Source: Nostoc sp. NMS8
GTDB lineage: Bacteria > Cyanobacteriota > Cyanobacteriia > Cyanobacteriales > Nostocaceae
Assembly (NCBI RefSeq): GCF_017115045.1
Contig: NZ_JABXKK010000035.1
Location: 86,918-150,917, forward strand
Direction of reading: 5' to 3'
DNA length: 64,000 nucleotides
Shown here: positions 27,091-35,869 of the stretch, one piece after another
How the letters are laid out: the number at the start of each line of letters is the position of its first letter
How positions within the stretch are numbered: position 1 is the stretch's first letter
The notes under the pieces: model-generated
Told to the model about the DNA's origin: nothing
Database searches by the model: none
The model's input: only the letters and a program-made list of their open reading frames with translations
Position numbers and translations under genes: made by a program

Positions 27091-27552
27091 ATGGAAAGCG
27101 TTCAAAACGTTAGTCAAGAATTGAATGTAACAGAAGACACAGAACTAGAGAAGGTGCAAGAGTCTAATCCAAAAGAGTTCAAAAAAGATATTTTCAAAAA
27201 ACTCAGAGGTGGATTTTTGATAGTACTGGGATATTTGTTGTCACCACTATGTTGGTGGAATGACTTACTATTTAATCTACCAATAGCTTATGGTTTTGGG
27301 TATGTATGTAGTTTCTTTTCACCAAAATTACTTCTACCTGCTTCAATTCTCGGATACTGGCTCTCTAATATTGTGGGAATTCTATTGATGCAATTCGGTT
27401 CTAAGGAAATGTTTCAAAAAGAACCTCAAGAGCATAACCTCAAAAAAGAATTATTCACAGGTCTAATTTCCTCAACAGTTTATACGCTGTTGATCGTACT
27501 ATTGATCCATTTGAAGATTCTTGATGTACCTATTTTATTCTCCAACAGTTAA
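27091..27552 (+). CDS. membrane protein of unknown function, 153 residues
   Basis: The protein has a charged, acidic and lysine-rich N-terminus (about 1-40), then three to four hydrophobic segments (GGFLIVLGYLLSPLCWW, LPIAYGFGYVCSFF, LLLPASILGYWLSNIVGILLM and TVYTLLIVLLIHLKIL). I do not recognise the family. Coding potential is good, but there is no strong ribosome binding site. It stands between two copies of the 103-bp element. Confidence 0.7.
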   Translation: MESVQNVSQELNVTEDTELEKVQESNPKEFKKDIFKKLRGGFLIVLGYLLSPLCWWNDLLFNLPIAYGFGYVCSFFSPKLLLPASILGYWLSNIVGILLMQFGSKEMFQKEPQEHNLKKELFTGLISSTVYTLLIVLLIHLKILDVPILFSNS

Positions 27553-27585
27553 TTTAGTTTATCGCTTTTTTACAAAGGTATAGGT

Positions 27586-27693
27586 CAATAGAATACAGTT
27601 GAGAATGAGCAACAAAACACTTGTAGAGACGGCAATTTATCGCGTCTTGAAAACCAAAAATTGTTGCCCGTAGCCCTTAGCTAAACTGTATTG
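27586..27693. mobile_element. MITE-like foldback element, copy 3
   Basis: This diverged copy has the best terminal inverted repeat (AATACAGTT with AACTGTATT). The flanks share GGTATAGGT (27577-27585 and 27695-27703), which probably is a target duplication. The left end has a short extra CAATAG, so the exact border is uncertain. Confidence 0.78.
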
Positions 27694-27784
27694 GGGTATA
27701 GGTTGTAGGAGCGCACATTAGTACGTTCCTACAATTTATCTGTAGCAAATATATCAATTTGTGCAGGAGTTCCGAATAAGAAGA

Positions 27785-28594
27785 TTACTTTCCATCAAAT
27801 TTTAAGAGTTCACTTAAATTCAAGAATTTTGGAGCCTCTTTACTTACAATTAATGGCAGCTTACCATTCCATTTTTCGATTGCTTGCCTTTGCAGAATTT
27901 CTGGAGTTAAACCATCACGTAATAATCTGTGTGCCTCAGCCTCGCCTTTAGCTAAATTAACTTTAGCCTCAGCCTGTCTTGTTGCTTTCAGTGCGATAAA
28001 CTCTGCTCGTTTTGCTTCTTGTTCAGCAATCTGCTTCGCCTCTACCGCCTCATCAAATGGTTCTGAAAAATGAATATGAACTAGAGAAATATCATCAACT
28101 GCAACATGATAGCTACTGAGCCGTGTGGATAATGCCTCATCTACTCCACTTTTGACTTCTCCTCGTTTAGTAATAATTTCTTCAGCAGTATACTTTGCTA
28201 TGACTGCTTTTATTACTTCTGCAACTGCTGGGTTAATAATCCGAATGACTACATTTTGCTCATCTCCAATTTCTTGAAAAATAACATTTACTTCCTGCGG
28301 AATAATATGCCAATTAAGAGCGACATCGGCGAAAACACTTTGCAAATCTTTGGAAGAAGCCTCAGCCGAAATTTCCTGTTTTTGGACTTGAATACTCAAC
28401 TTTTTCACGGTATTGACTACAGGAATAATTAAGTGGAGTCCTTCTCCTAATATCTGGTTTTGTACTTCACCAAATTTCATTAATACGCCGCGTTCGCCTG
28501 CATTGACAATCACACAAGGCGTCAGGAAGAGAGTTATCAGGAACAAAAGAGCAGTTAGTTTACCGGCACTGTTAAAAGTTGTAATTTTTCTCAT
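27785..28594 (-). CDS. SPFH/prohibitin family membrane protein
   Basis: The 269-residue protein has one N-terminal membrane helix (LTALLFLITLFLTPCVIVNAGERGV) and an SPFH (band 7) domain typical of prohibitins (GVLMKFGEVQNQILGEGLHLIIPVVNTVKKLSIQVQKQE). A long Ala/Glu-rich coiled coil follows (EAVEAKQIAEQEAKRAEF...AKGEAEAHRLL). Such proteins form ring-like membrane scaffolds and can regulate FtsH proteases. ATG 28594 is chosen over a start 12 codons upstream because the family begins near MRKITT. It appears monocistronic. Confidence 0.88.
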   Translation of the reverse strand: MRKITTFNSAGKLTALLFLITLFLTPCVIVNAGERGVLMKFGEVQNQILGEGLHLIIPVVNTVKKLSIQVQKQEISAEASSKDLQSVFADVALNWHIIPQEVNVIFQEIGDEQNVVIRIINPAVAEVIKAVIAKYTAEEIITKRGEVKSGVDEALSTRLSSYHVAVDDISLVHIHFSEPFDEAVEAKQIAEQEAKRAEFIALKATRQAEAKVNLAKGEAEAHRLLRDGLTPEILQRQAIEKWNGKLPLIVSKEAPKFLNLSELLKFDGK

Positions 28595-28719
28595 CTGTAT
28601 GAAACATCTATGTGTATTGCATAAAGACACATATTTAGGAGTTGTGGGCTTCTTCCTGTCATGCTCTTACAACTTTGATTCTAAGTCAATTTCTATGTCA
28701 CTCTAGCCAAGGTAATAAA

Positions 28720-28749
28720 TAGCGCTTTTCATTCAAACAAGAAGCGCTA
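28720..28749 (-). terminator. putative terminator after the ADP-ribosylglycohydrolase gene
   Basis: TAGCGCTT pairs with AAGCGCTA across a 14-nt loop, 56 bp after the stop. On the minus strand it is followed by TTTATTAC, a weak U-tract. Confidence 0.45.
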
Positions 28750-28804
28750 AGTAGGTAGATGTAATTAAATGTAAGATAAGGTTCTCAAGGTCTAGAGGCA
28801 CTTA

Positions 28805-29647
28805 CTATGAGTTTTTGTCCACCAAACTCATTAGCTGTTTATCTAGTTCGATGAGGTAATCTCTACCGTAAGCTCCATTCTCTAAGCCTGTGACGAGATG
28901 ATGGGGAATGTTTTGTGTAATTTCCTCGCTACAAGAACCAGCTGCTAAAGCGATCGCACCTACTGTATCTACATCACCAGTAAAAGCGATACAATCTTGT
29001 AAAAGTTCGCTCATACTGTCATTTCGTATCACCGCAGTAATTGCTGCTCTAACACTCATCCAGCCTTTGGATTTTACTTTACCTTCCCACGGTTTAGACC
29101 ATTCACCAGATACATAACCTTCTAGAAATAGTCCTAATTTGCGCTTTGCTCCCAATCGATAGATAAAATAATGTGACATTAAGGCAGCCACAACGGCTGC
29201 ATTAATCCCATCAGGTGTATTGTGGGTAATTGCGGCTTGAATTGTAGCCGCCTCAATGACTTTTTCTGGTGTCGGATAGATGCCAATGGGTGCTGCACGC
29301 ATCGCCCCACCGCTTTTGTCACTATCAGGATTAATTTTCGTTAAAAACTCTTCCCCATCCTGAATTTCTCTCAGAAAATGGTAGAAATTTCTAGAATAAC
29401 CCTCTCTCTCATCGCGTTTGAAGGCTCTAACAAAACTATCGGCTAAAGCTTCTGGCGTCCACGGTGTTTGAGCAACAATCACTTCTGCAATAGCAATGCT
29501 CATCTGGGTGTCATCAGTATAGCTGCCAGGAATGAGTCGAAAACGCGGATGTTTGACGTATCGACTCAAGTTGTTGTTAACGATCATCTCATCAGCATAT
29601 TCAAAGCCTGCACCGTAAGCATCTGCGATCGCTAACTCTAGCAGCAT
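28805..29647 (-). CDS. ADP-ribosylglycohydrolase family protein (DraG-like)
   Basis: The 280-residue protein belongs to the ADP-ribosyl-hydrolase family. Di-metal site motifs are visible: IADAYGAGFEYA near the start, SYTDDTQMSIAIAEV, ITHNTPDGINAAVVAALMSH and the C-terminal FTGDVDTVGAIALAAGSC. Members remove ADP-ribose from proteins (arginine) or from small molecules. The gene begins 7 bp after a Nudix gene, so the two could work in sequence: the hydrolase frees ADP-ribose and the Nudix enzyme degrades it. There is no sign of nitrogenase genes nearby, so a DraG role in nitrogenase control is not implied. Confidence 0.85.
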   Translation of the reverse strand: MLLELAIADAYGAGFEYADEMIVNNNLSRYVKHPRFRLIPGSYTDDTQMSIAIAEVIVAQTPWTPEALADSFVRAFKRDEREGYSRNFYHFLREIQDGEEFLTKINPDSDKSGGAMRAAPIGIYPTPEKVIEAATIQAAITHNTPDGINAAVVAALMSHYFIYRLGAKRKLGLFLEGYVSGEWSKPWEGKVKSKGWMSVRAAITAVIRNDSMSELLQDCIAFTGDVDTVGAIALAAGSCSEEITQNIPHHLVTGLENGAYGRDYLIELDKQLMSLVDKNS

Positions 29648-29654
29648 AAGAGTA

Positions 29655-30203
29655 TTAAATTAAAAACGGACGCGCCAGAAAAAAGCTAGAAACTGATTTA
29701 GCATCTACCAGCTCTCCCTCCAGAATAGCTTTTTCTAATTCTTCGGGAGTCAAAAACACAGTTTCGATATCCTCGTCTCCATCTTGTGGTGGTGGTGTCT
29801 CCAGCTTTTCTAAATCTCGCGCCAGAAAAGCATAGATAATTTCATCAGAATAGCCGGGAGCTAGGAAAAATTCGCCTAATTTGTCCCATTTTTGGGCACT
29901 ATAGCCAGTTTCTTCGGCAATTTCACGCTGTATTGTTTCTAAAGGCTGTTCATTTGTTTCCACTGTTCCCGCCGGAAATTCTAATATCCGTCCCTGAATT
30001 GCAAAACGATACTGGCGCACCAGTACAAGTTTACCTTCTGCTGTCACTGGCACAGCTAGGGCACCACCAGGGTGACGAATACATTCCCATTCTCCTTCTG
30101 ATTTATTCGGCAAACGCAAGCGATTAACTTCAAAATCAAACTTGCGCCCTTTATAAAACAGGCGTTGTTTCAGCAGTTGTGGTAATTCTCTACCTAATGG
30201 CAT
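29655..30203 (-). CDS. Nudix hydrolase, ADP-ribose pyrophosphatase type
   Basis: The 182-residue enzyme carries the full Nudix box (G-x5-E-x7-REIAEETG, starting GTVETNEQPLETIQ). Upstream AIQGRILEFPAG and the later EFFLAPGYSDEIIYAFLARDL are typical of the ADP-ribose pyrophosphatase branch, which converts ADP-ribose to AMP and ribose 5-phosphate. It stands between folK and the ADP-ribosylglycohydrolase gene, all on one strand with short spacing. Confidence 0.88.
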   Translation of the reverse strand: MPLGRELPQLLKQRLFYKGRKFDFEVNRLRLPNKSEGEWECIRHPGGALAVPVTAEGKLVLVRQYRFAIQGRILEFPAGTVETNEQPLETIQREIAEETGYSAQKWDKLGEFFLAPGYSDEIIYAFLARDLEKLETPPPQDGDEDIETVFLTPEELEKAILEGELVDAKSVSSFFLARPFLI

Positions 30204-30271
30204 ATTAAAATCTGATTATCTGTGAATACAGAGGCAAAATCAGCGTTCTTCTACTTTTAAGGATGGTAATT

Positions 30272-30787
30272 TTAATTGCCCACCCATAAATGTACATCTG
30301 AACAGTCTACCTCTTTCAGCAGTGCTTTAATAACACACCCGGAAACTGGTTCTAGCCAATCTGGGGCAATTTCTGCTAGTGGTACTAACACAAAGGCCCG
30401 ATCCCGCATTCGTGGGTGGGGAATCTGGAGATTTGGCGTATCCATAACAATGTCATCATATAATAACAAATCCAAATCCAGGATGCGTGGCCCCCAGCGT
30501 TCCTGACGCACACGCCCAAATTGTTGTTCAATCCCTAACAAAATTTCTAATAACGGCTGGGGTAGAATTTCTACCTGCAATGTGACGCAGCCATTGAGGT
30601 AATCTGGCTGTGGTGGCCCCACGGCTTTGGTTTGATACCAGTTGGATCTGGCTTCTAAGAGAATACCTGGCGTTTGAGCTAAAATCTCTATTGCTGCTTC
30701 TAAAACTGTCTGGGAATCGCCGATATTACTACCCAGGGCGATGGCGCTACGTCTGGGTTTTGTTTTGGCGTAGCTAGCAATAGGCAT
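30272..30787 (-). CDS. folK: 2-amino-4-hydroxy-6-hydroxymethyldihydropteridine pyrophosphokinase
   Basis: The 171-residue protein is HPPK of folate synthesis, which pyrophosphorylates the pterin before joining to p-aminobenzoate. The landmarks are ALGSNIGDS, YLNGCVTLQVE, ERWGPRILDLDLLLYDD with the metal-binding aspartates and IPHPRMRDRAFVLVPLAEIAP. It is 68 bp upstream of the Nudix gene and probably heads that operon. Confidence 0.94.
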   Translation of the reverse strand: MPIASYAKTKPRRSAIALGSNIGDSQTVLEAAIEILAQTPGILLEARSNWYQTKAVGPPQPDYLNGCVTLQVEILPQPLLEILLGIEQQFGRVRQERWGPRILDLDLLLYDDIVMDTPNLQIPHPRMRDRAFVLVPLAEIAPDWLEPVSGCVIKALLKEVDCSDVHLWVGN

Positions 30788-31124
30788 CAGACTCTCCTGA
30801 AGTAAGCTGATTTCGGGCTATATTTGCGGATACTTTGCTGCACCTGTTTCCGAAAATGTCAACAGTTATATTGCTAATATAAAAATTGCCAGCATTTTTA
30901 CAAACCTAAATTAATCAAATCTAAAAAACATTATTTTTATGATGAATTTAGTTAATTAATTTATGGGATATTATACTAACACAAAGGTAGTGCTATAACC
31001 CCAAAGCTGATTGATAGTTAGTTGTATAGTTACTACTTTGAGCGAGGAACTGACGTGGGGAAGCTTACCTCCTGGTTCAAGCGAAGACCAACTAATTTGA
31101 GTGACTCTGGATAAGGAGGAACAA
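30788..31124. other. leader region upstream of the penicillin-binding protein
   Basis: The region is AT-rich in its first half. A possible structure in the second half pairs CCTCCT (31068-31073) with the AGGAGG Shine-Dalgarno (31114-31119) of the small upstream ORF, which could sequester it. No gene is seen before 31125. Confidence 0.45.
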
Positions 31125-31181
31125 ATGAGAGCTTACCACCAGCAAATCTGGCGCAGACGAGGCAGTTACCGAGCAAAATGA
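31125..31181 (+). CDS. 18-codon upstream ORF overlapping the PBP gene
   Basis: An ATG at 31125 follows AAGGAGG at ideal spacing and encodes MRAYHQQIWRRRGSYRAK, ending in TGA at 31179-31181. The stop overlaps the PBP start (ATGA). The PBP gene has no ribosome binding site of its own, so ribosomes would reach it by translating and reinitiating from this ORF. The peptide is very basic. It may be a leader peptide or simply a coupling device. Confidence 0.6.
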   Translation: MRAYHQQIWRRRGSYRAK

Positions 31182-33430
31182 AAATTTTACCATCTAGGAC
31201 GAAGGCCAATCGGTCAACTGGCAGTAAACCATTCTACCGCCGCTTATGGTTTTGGGCAGGCTTGGGTGTAGGTGGTGGAATAGTTGCTTTGATCTATGGC
31301 ATCAATTCAATAGATCGGACTTTGCCAGATCAGTCCGAGTTGAATGCCGTACTCAGAGAGCAAACACTGACCATTAAAGCTGCTGATGGCAGCATATTAC
31401 AACAACAAGGTGAAGCAACCAGAGAACAGCTAAAGCTGGAACAAATACCAGATAATTTAAAAAAAGCTTTCATCGCCTCAGAAGATAGAAGATTTAAACA
31501 ACATAACGGAGTCGATCCGCAAGGGATTGTGAGAGCGGGTTTGAATAATTTGCGATCGCAAGGTGTGGTAGAAGGTGGTAGCACCATCACCCAACAACTA
31601 ACGCGGATTCTGTTTTTGAAACAAGAACAGACAATCTGGCGCAAACTCAAAGAAGTCCGCCTAGCCCAAAAACTGGAGCAAGAATTAACTAAAGATCAGA
31701 TTCTAGAGCGTTACCTGAATCTGGTTTATTTGGGATCTGGAGCTTACGGTGTGGCAGATGCAGCCTGGGTATATTTTAGTAAGTCGCCAGACCAACTTTC
31801 TCTAGCAGAAATGGCAACGATTGCGGGATTAGCCCCCGCTCCTAGCCTGTACGCTCCAGACAAAAATCCTGAAGCGGCAATCCGGCGGCGTAACCTAGTA
31901 TTGTTACGGATGCAAGAAGATGGAGTTATTACCCCAGAACAAAGGCAAGTAGCCATCCAGGAGCCATTAACCCTCAAAAGCAGTTCGCCTAAACGAGTCC
32001 AAGTAGAATCACCCTACTTTACCAGCTACATTCAAAAAGAATTGCCGAAGTATGTTTCTGCTAACGTGCTAAAAAGTGGGGGTCTAGTAGTAGAAACCAC
32101 ACTCAACCCAAGTTGGCAGAAGGTGGCAGAAGAGGCAGTTGGGAAAACGTTGCGAAATCAAGGACGCTGGGAAAACTTTAAGCAAGCAGCAATGGTGGCC
32201 ATTGACCCCCGCAGCGGTGAAATTAAGGCAATGGTGGGGGGAAAAGACTTTGGTAAAAACCAGTTTAATCGGGTTACTCAGGCACAAAGGCAGCCAGGAT
32301 CGACATTTAAAGGGTTTGTGTATGCGACTGCGATCGCTAGCGGTAAAAGCCCCTACGATAGCTATGAGGATTCGCCCTTTGTCGTTGATGGCTATGAACC
32401 GAAAAACTATAGTGAAAACTTCCGGGGTTCAATGAACATGAGGGATGCCCTCACCCGCTCTGTTAATATTATTGCGGTGAAGGTGTTGATTGATGTGGGA
32501 TTTACGCCCACGATTAAACTTGCCCATGATATGGGGATAAAATCTGAACTCAAGCCTACTTACTCCTTGGCTCTCGGCTCAAATGAAGTCAATCTACTAG
32601 AGTTGACTAGCGCTTATGGTAGTTTTGCTACTCAGGGATTGCACACAGAACCTCATGGTATTACCCGCATCCTCAACCGCCAAGGCAAAGTAATCTGGTC
32701 AGCTAATTTCAATTCCAAACGGGCCCTTGACGCTGACAGTGCCGCCATTATGACTTGGATGCTACGCAACGTTGTCGAGGCGGGAACTGGTGGTGCTGCC
32801 CAATTAGATAATAGACAAGTTGCAGGTAAAACCGGTACCTCAGACGAAGCCCGCGATTTATGGTTTATTGGCTACATTCCCCAGATGGTGACAGGAGTCT
32901 GGCTAGGTAACGATGATAACCGTCCCACAGATGGCAGTAGTAGTAGTGCCGCTTACACCTGGCACGAATTTATGGAAAAAGCGGTAGAGGGGATGCCAGT
33001 AGAAAAGTTTCCCAAACGACCCAAATTAGAAGGTCGCAAAGGCACAATCAAAGCCCAGTCCATCAAACCCAAACAAGTGCTAAATCGTTCTATTGCCTCT
33101 GATGATGACTCAGAAGGGGAAAGTGCGAGAAATTCTAATTCTGAGGATAGTGGTTCATCTCGGAGACGGAGAAACAGGAGGAGCTATTCTCAAGATGAAC
33201 AGCAATCAAGCGATTCTACCCCAAGACGGAGAAGGCGCGATCACGGCGAATCAAATTCCAACTCTTCAGAAGAATCATCTACTCCACGGCGGCGAAGAAG
33301 AGTAGAATCTGATTCTGCCCCGCCTCGAAGAACTCGGTCAGAGTCGTCTCCTGGCAATAGTTCCGGTTCTTCAGGTTCTTCATCACCACAGCCAAGCTGG
33401 CGGGATAGACTTAGACCTCCTCAGCAATGA
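31178..33430 (+). CDS. class A penicillin-binding protein (PBP1A-type)
   Basis: The 750-residue bifunctional enzyme polymerises and cross-links peptidoglycan outside the plasma membrane. A basic N-terminus is followed by a membrane anchor (about 24-43). The glycosyltransferase domain holds SEDRRF (catalytic Glu102), GGSTITQQLTR and RYLNLVYLGSGAYG. The transpeptidase domain has STFK (Ser375), SVN and KTGT (Lys551). The last ~130 residues are a low-complexity Arg/Ser tail (RRRRNRRSYS..., PRRRRRDH...). Translation is apparently coupled to an 18-codon upstream ORF. The product is complete. Confidence 0.95.
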   Translation: MKILPSRTKANRSTGSKPFYRRLWFWAGLGVGGGIVALIYGINSIDRTLPDQSELNAVLREQTLTIKAADGSILQQQGEATREQLKLEQIPDNLKKAFIASEDRRFKQHNGVDPQGIVRAGLNNLRSQGVVEGGSTITQQLTRILFLKQEQTIWRKLKEVRLAQKLEQELTKDQILERYLNLVYLGSGAYGVADAAWVYFSKSPDQLSLAEMATIAGLAPAPSLYAPDKNPEAAIRRRNLVLLRMQEDGVITPEQRQVAIQEPLTLKSSSPKRVQVESPYFTSYIQKELPKYVSANVLKSGGLVVETTLNPSWQKVAEEAVGKTLRNQGRWENFKQAAMVAIDPRSGEIKAMVGGKDFGKNQFNRVTQAQRQPGSTFKGFVYATAIASGKSPYDSYEDSPFVVDGYEPKNYSENFRGSMNMRDALTRSVNIIAVKVLIDVGFTPTIKLAHDMGIKSELKPTYSLALGSNEVNLLELTSAYGSFATQGLHTEPHGITRILNRQGKVIWSANFNSKRALDADSAAIMTWMLRNVVEAGTGGAAQLDNRQVAGKTGTSDEARDLWFIGYIPQMVTGVWLGNDDNRPTDGSSSSAAYTWHEFMEKAVEGMPVEKFPKRPKLEGRKGTIKAQSIKPKQVLNRSIASDDDSEGESARNSNSEDSGSSRRRRNRRSYSQDEQQSSDSTPRRRRRDHGESNSNSSEESSTPRRRRRVESDSAPPRRTRSESSPGNSSGSSGSSSPQPSWRDRLRPPQQ

Positions 33431-33445
33431 GGAAGGGGCATTGAA

Positions 33446-33512
33446 AAAAGGCAGAGGGGCAGGGTGCGGGGGGCGGAGGGGAAAACTCTTCTCCCTGCTC
33501 CCTGCTCTTTGC
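33446..33512. repeat. purine/pyrimidine-rich hairpin repeat (reverse orientation)
   Basis: The sequence GGCAGAGGGGCAGGGTGCGG...GGAGGGGAAAACTCTTCTCCCTG is the reverse complement of the element at 58557-58641. It follows the PBP stop, and members of the family also lie near 569 and 61299. Confidence 0.75.
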
Positions 33513-33613
33513 CATACAATAATTACTCAAAACTCAACTTCGGGGGGATGTTACGTGATACGCTCGTATTATAGTGTGTTAAGTACTGTTACCTAACCTT
33601 GGAGAATATAATC

Positions 33614-33844
33614 ATGCATTTATTTTTTATGCAAACAGCAGCACCAGCTATAGATGCTGGCCCTCATTTTCCCGTGGCTTTTACTTTGGTGTATGTCGTT
33701 GGTTTTATTGCTGCTGTCACTATTGGGTCAATAGCTTGGTACAACTCAAAACGCCCCGCAGGTTGGGAAAGCAAAGAGCGTCCTGATTTTGTACCTGAGA
33801 TTGAAAAAGAAGAAACTCCGGGTCTGGGTGAACCGAAGTCATAA
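33614..33844 (+). CDS. small single-helix membrane protein, Psb35-like
   Basis: The 76-residue product has one membrane helix (FTLVYVVGFIAAVTIGSIAWY) followed by a soluble tail NSKRPAGWESKERPDFVPEIEKEE. This layout and the RPAGWE...RPDFVP tail recall Psb35, a small cyanobacterial photosystem II assembly factor linked to CP47. The link is from memory of the family and is tentative. The ATG at 33614 follows GGAG at nine bases; the longer frame from a TTG at 33599 begins inside that ribosome binding site. It converges on the TerB-like gene. Confidence 0.75.
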   Translation: MHLFFMQTAAPAIDAGPHFPVAFTLVYVVGFIAAVTIGSIAWYNSKRPAGWESKERPDFVPEIEKEETPGLGEPKS

Positions 33845-33898
33845 TTTAGTCATTGGTCATTGGTCATTAGTTATTAAACTTTTGACTTTTGACTATGA

Positions 33899-34321
33899 TT
33901 AGTTTTGCACTTCAACCCAACGGCGGTAAAGCTTTTGAATTTGTTTGAGAAGTGCAGTATGAACTGGTTGAGTTGAGTCATTCTGCTTCGCTATATCCTG
34001 CAATTCCGTCAGTAGTCTGGCTTCTTCGACGGCCACTTCGCCATCGCTATAAATTAAGCCACTAATGGCTTCAATTAGACTTTCACAATCTTCAAGGCTG
34101 GGGCGATCGCCTAAATACTCCCGCACCCAGTCATAGCACTCTTTTGGCTGTACAGGAACTAATTCGTACAACCAAGGTTTAATTTCTGGGTCGTTAGCTA
34201 AACCTTTTGCTTGAGCTATTTCGCGGAGATATTGCCGCTCTTCTGCCTGGATTCTGCCATCGATCCAGGCTGCTCCAATCAGGATTTTTACTAAGTTTTT
34301 CACATTGGAAGGGGAAACCAT
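33899..34321 (-). CDS. TerB-like protein
   Basis: The 140-residue helical protein resembles TerB of tellurite-resistance clusters. Two similar helical halves carry acidic metal-binding-like loops, AAWIDGRIQAEERQYLREIA and GLIYSDGEVAVEEARLLTEL, which is the hallmark of the fold. Isolated TerB-like proteins are common in cyanobacteria and have no proven function. It lies 57 bp after rsmB on the same strand. A plus-strand GTCATTGGTCATT repeat sits between it and the Psb35-like gene. Confidence 0.78.
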   Translation of the reverse strand: MVSPSNVKNLVKILIGAAWIDGRIQAEERQYLREIAQAKGLANDPEIKPWLYELVPVQPKECYDWVREYLGDRPSLEDCESLIEAISGLIYSDGEVAVEEARLLTELQDIAKQNDSTQPVHTALLKQIQKLYRRWVEVQN

Positions 34322-34378
34322 TGCTGCCTCCTCTGGTAGATTCAGGCCTCCACCAAATCGTACAATCCCAAACAGTAT

Positions 34379-35824
34379 TCATTCGGAATTATTGGTTTTT
34401 CTTAAGCGCACCATAAAAAACCCATCCATGTCTTGCCGATGCGGCCAGACTTTAAACCATCCTTGTGGCGCGATCTCGGCAGAATCAGGTAACTCAAGAC
34501 CGTTGGGAGACTCAATTTGCCAATCAGGTGACTTAGCTAAAAATGCCGAAATTACTTGTTCATTTTCTGCTGGATGCAGTGTACAGGTGGCATAAACTAG
34601 TACACCACCAGGCTTGACAAAATTTGATGTATGTGTTAATAATTCTTGTTGCAGCACCGAAAGTTCTTGGACAGATTTTGGTGTCTGTCGCCAACGCGCA
34701 TCAGCATGACGGTGCATGGTTCCCAAACCGGAACATGGAGCATCGAGTAATATGCGGTCTGCGATGTTTTGAAATTGGGTAAAATGACGACTGTCGCCAG
34801 TGTAAATTTGAATAGATTGTAAATTCAGCCGTTGAGAATTTTCTTGGAGTTTGCGAAGACGAGAAGAAGTGCGATCGCAAGCCCAAATTTTACCCTTATC
34901 CCCCATTAATTCGGCAATGTGGGTTGTTTTACCCCCTGGTGCAGCACAAACATCAATTACCACCTCACCTGGTTGGGGGTCGAGCAAATGACCTACTAAC
35001 TGAGCGCTACTATCTTGTACAGTCCACCAACCTTCTTTGAAACCTGGTAGTTTTTGAATTGACCCAGTATTACCAATAAATCGTAAAGCTTGGGGTAAAT
35101 GAGGAATTCGTTTCACCAAAATACCAGTAGATTGCAAAGCCGCCTCAACTTCTTCGATGGAAGTACGAAGAGGGTTGATACGCAAATCAATTGTTGGTGA
35201 TTGGTTCATCCATTCACATAGTTTTTCTGTGTCGTCTAAACCCAGTTGTTCTAGCCAAACTTGAATAATCCAGTCAGGAAAGCTGTGTAAAATGCCCAAG
35301 CGTTCCACTGGGTTTTCTGGAAGTTGTAATGGATCGAAATAGGAAATTGGGGGCTGGGGAAGTAACAAAGAATCTTTTTCCTCTGCCCCTTTGCTCCTCT
35401 GCTCCCCTGCCCCTTTGCCCCCTTGCTCCATTGCTCCCCCTGATAATCTGAGATACTGGCGTAATAAACCGTTAACAAAACCTGTGAGTCCAGAAAAACC
35501 GTTTTCTTTAGCGAGTTGGACTGTGGTATTAACGGCAGCTGAGGCGGGAATACGCTCTTGATAACGCAGCTGGTAAAAGCCCAGATGTAAGATAGTGCGG
35601 AGGTCTTGAGGCTGTTGATGAGATTTCTTTTTAGCGAGTTGATCGATGAGAGTATCGAGGGTGCGTTGCCTTCTGACGCTCCCATAAACCAATTCTGTCA
35701 CCAAACGGCGATCGCAATCAGCCAAATCAACTTTTTGCAGTACTCTATCTAGGGCAACATCAGCATAAGCCCCCTTATGAACATCTCGCAGGGCGATAAA
35801 AGCTAGTTGACGGGGGTTTTTCAT
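34379..35824 (-). CDS. rsmB: 16S rRNA (cytosine-C5)-methyltransferase RsmB
   Basis: The 481-residue protein has the N-terminal NusB-like domain (RQLAFIALRDVHKGAYADVALDRVL) and a C-terminal SAM-dependent methyltransferase domain. The latter has VIDVCAAPGGKTTHIAELM, DAPCSGLGTMHRHADARW with the catalytic PC motif, and VYATCTLHPAENEQVI with the second TC cysteine. It methylates C967 of 16S rRNA. Residues about 126-158 (rich in Gly, Lys, Gln, Glu) are encoded by a dispersed C/T-rich repeat at 35349-35447 and look inserted, without breaking the frame, between the two domains. Confidence 0.94.
   Translation of the reverse strand: MKNPRQLAFIALRDVHKGAYADVALDRVLQKVDLADCDRRLVTELVYGSVRRQRTLDTLIDQLAKKKSHQQPQDLRTILHLGFYQLRYQERIPASAAVNTTVQLAKENGFSGLTGFVNGLLRQYLRLSGGAMEQGGKGAGEQRSKGAEEKDSLLLPQPPISYFDPLQLPENPVERLGILHSFPDWIIQVWLEQLGLDDTEKLCEWMNQSPTIDLRINPLRTSIEEVEAALQSTGILVKRIPHLPQALRFIGNTGSIQKLPGFKEGWWTVQDSSAQLVGHLLDPQPGEVVIDVCAAPGGKTTHIAELMGDKGKIWACDRTSSRLRKLQENSQRLNLQSIQIYTGDSRHFTQFQNIADRILLDAPCSGLGTMHRHADARWRQTPKSVQELSVLQQELLTHTSNFVKPGGVLVYATCTLHPAENEQVISAFLAKSPDWQIESPNGLELPDSAEIAPQGWFKVWPHRQDMDGFFMVRLRKTNNSE
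35349..35447. repeat. C/T-rich dispersed repeat inside rsmB
   Basis: Tandem CTCTGCCCCTTTGCTCC-type units match the intergenic purine/pyrimidine repeats in style. They lie inside the coding sequence at the junction of the NusB-like and methyltransferase domains and keep the reading frame. Confidence 0.75.
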
Positions 35825-35869
35825 GGAAACTTGATTCAGGAGTCAGAAGGCTTTTGTATTTTAACTTCC

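Noticed and set aside
28805..29647. DraG role in nitrogenase regulation
   Set aside because: No nif genes or DraT are nearby; the gene neighbours a Nudix ADP-ribose enzyme, which fits general ADP-ribose metabolism better.
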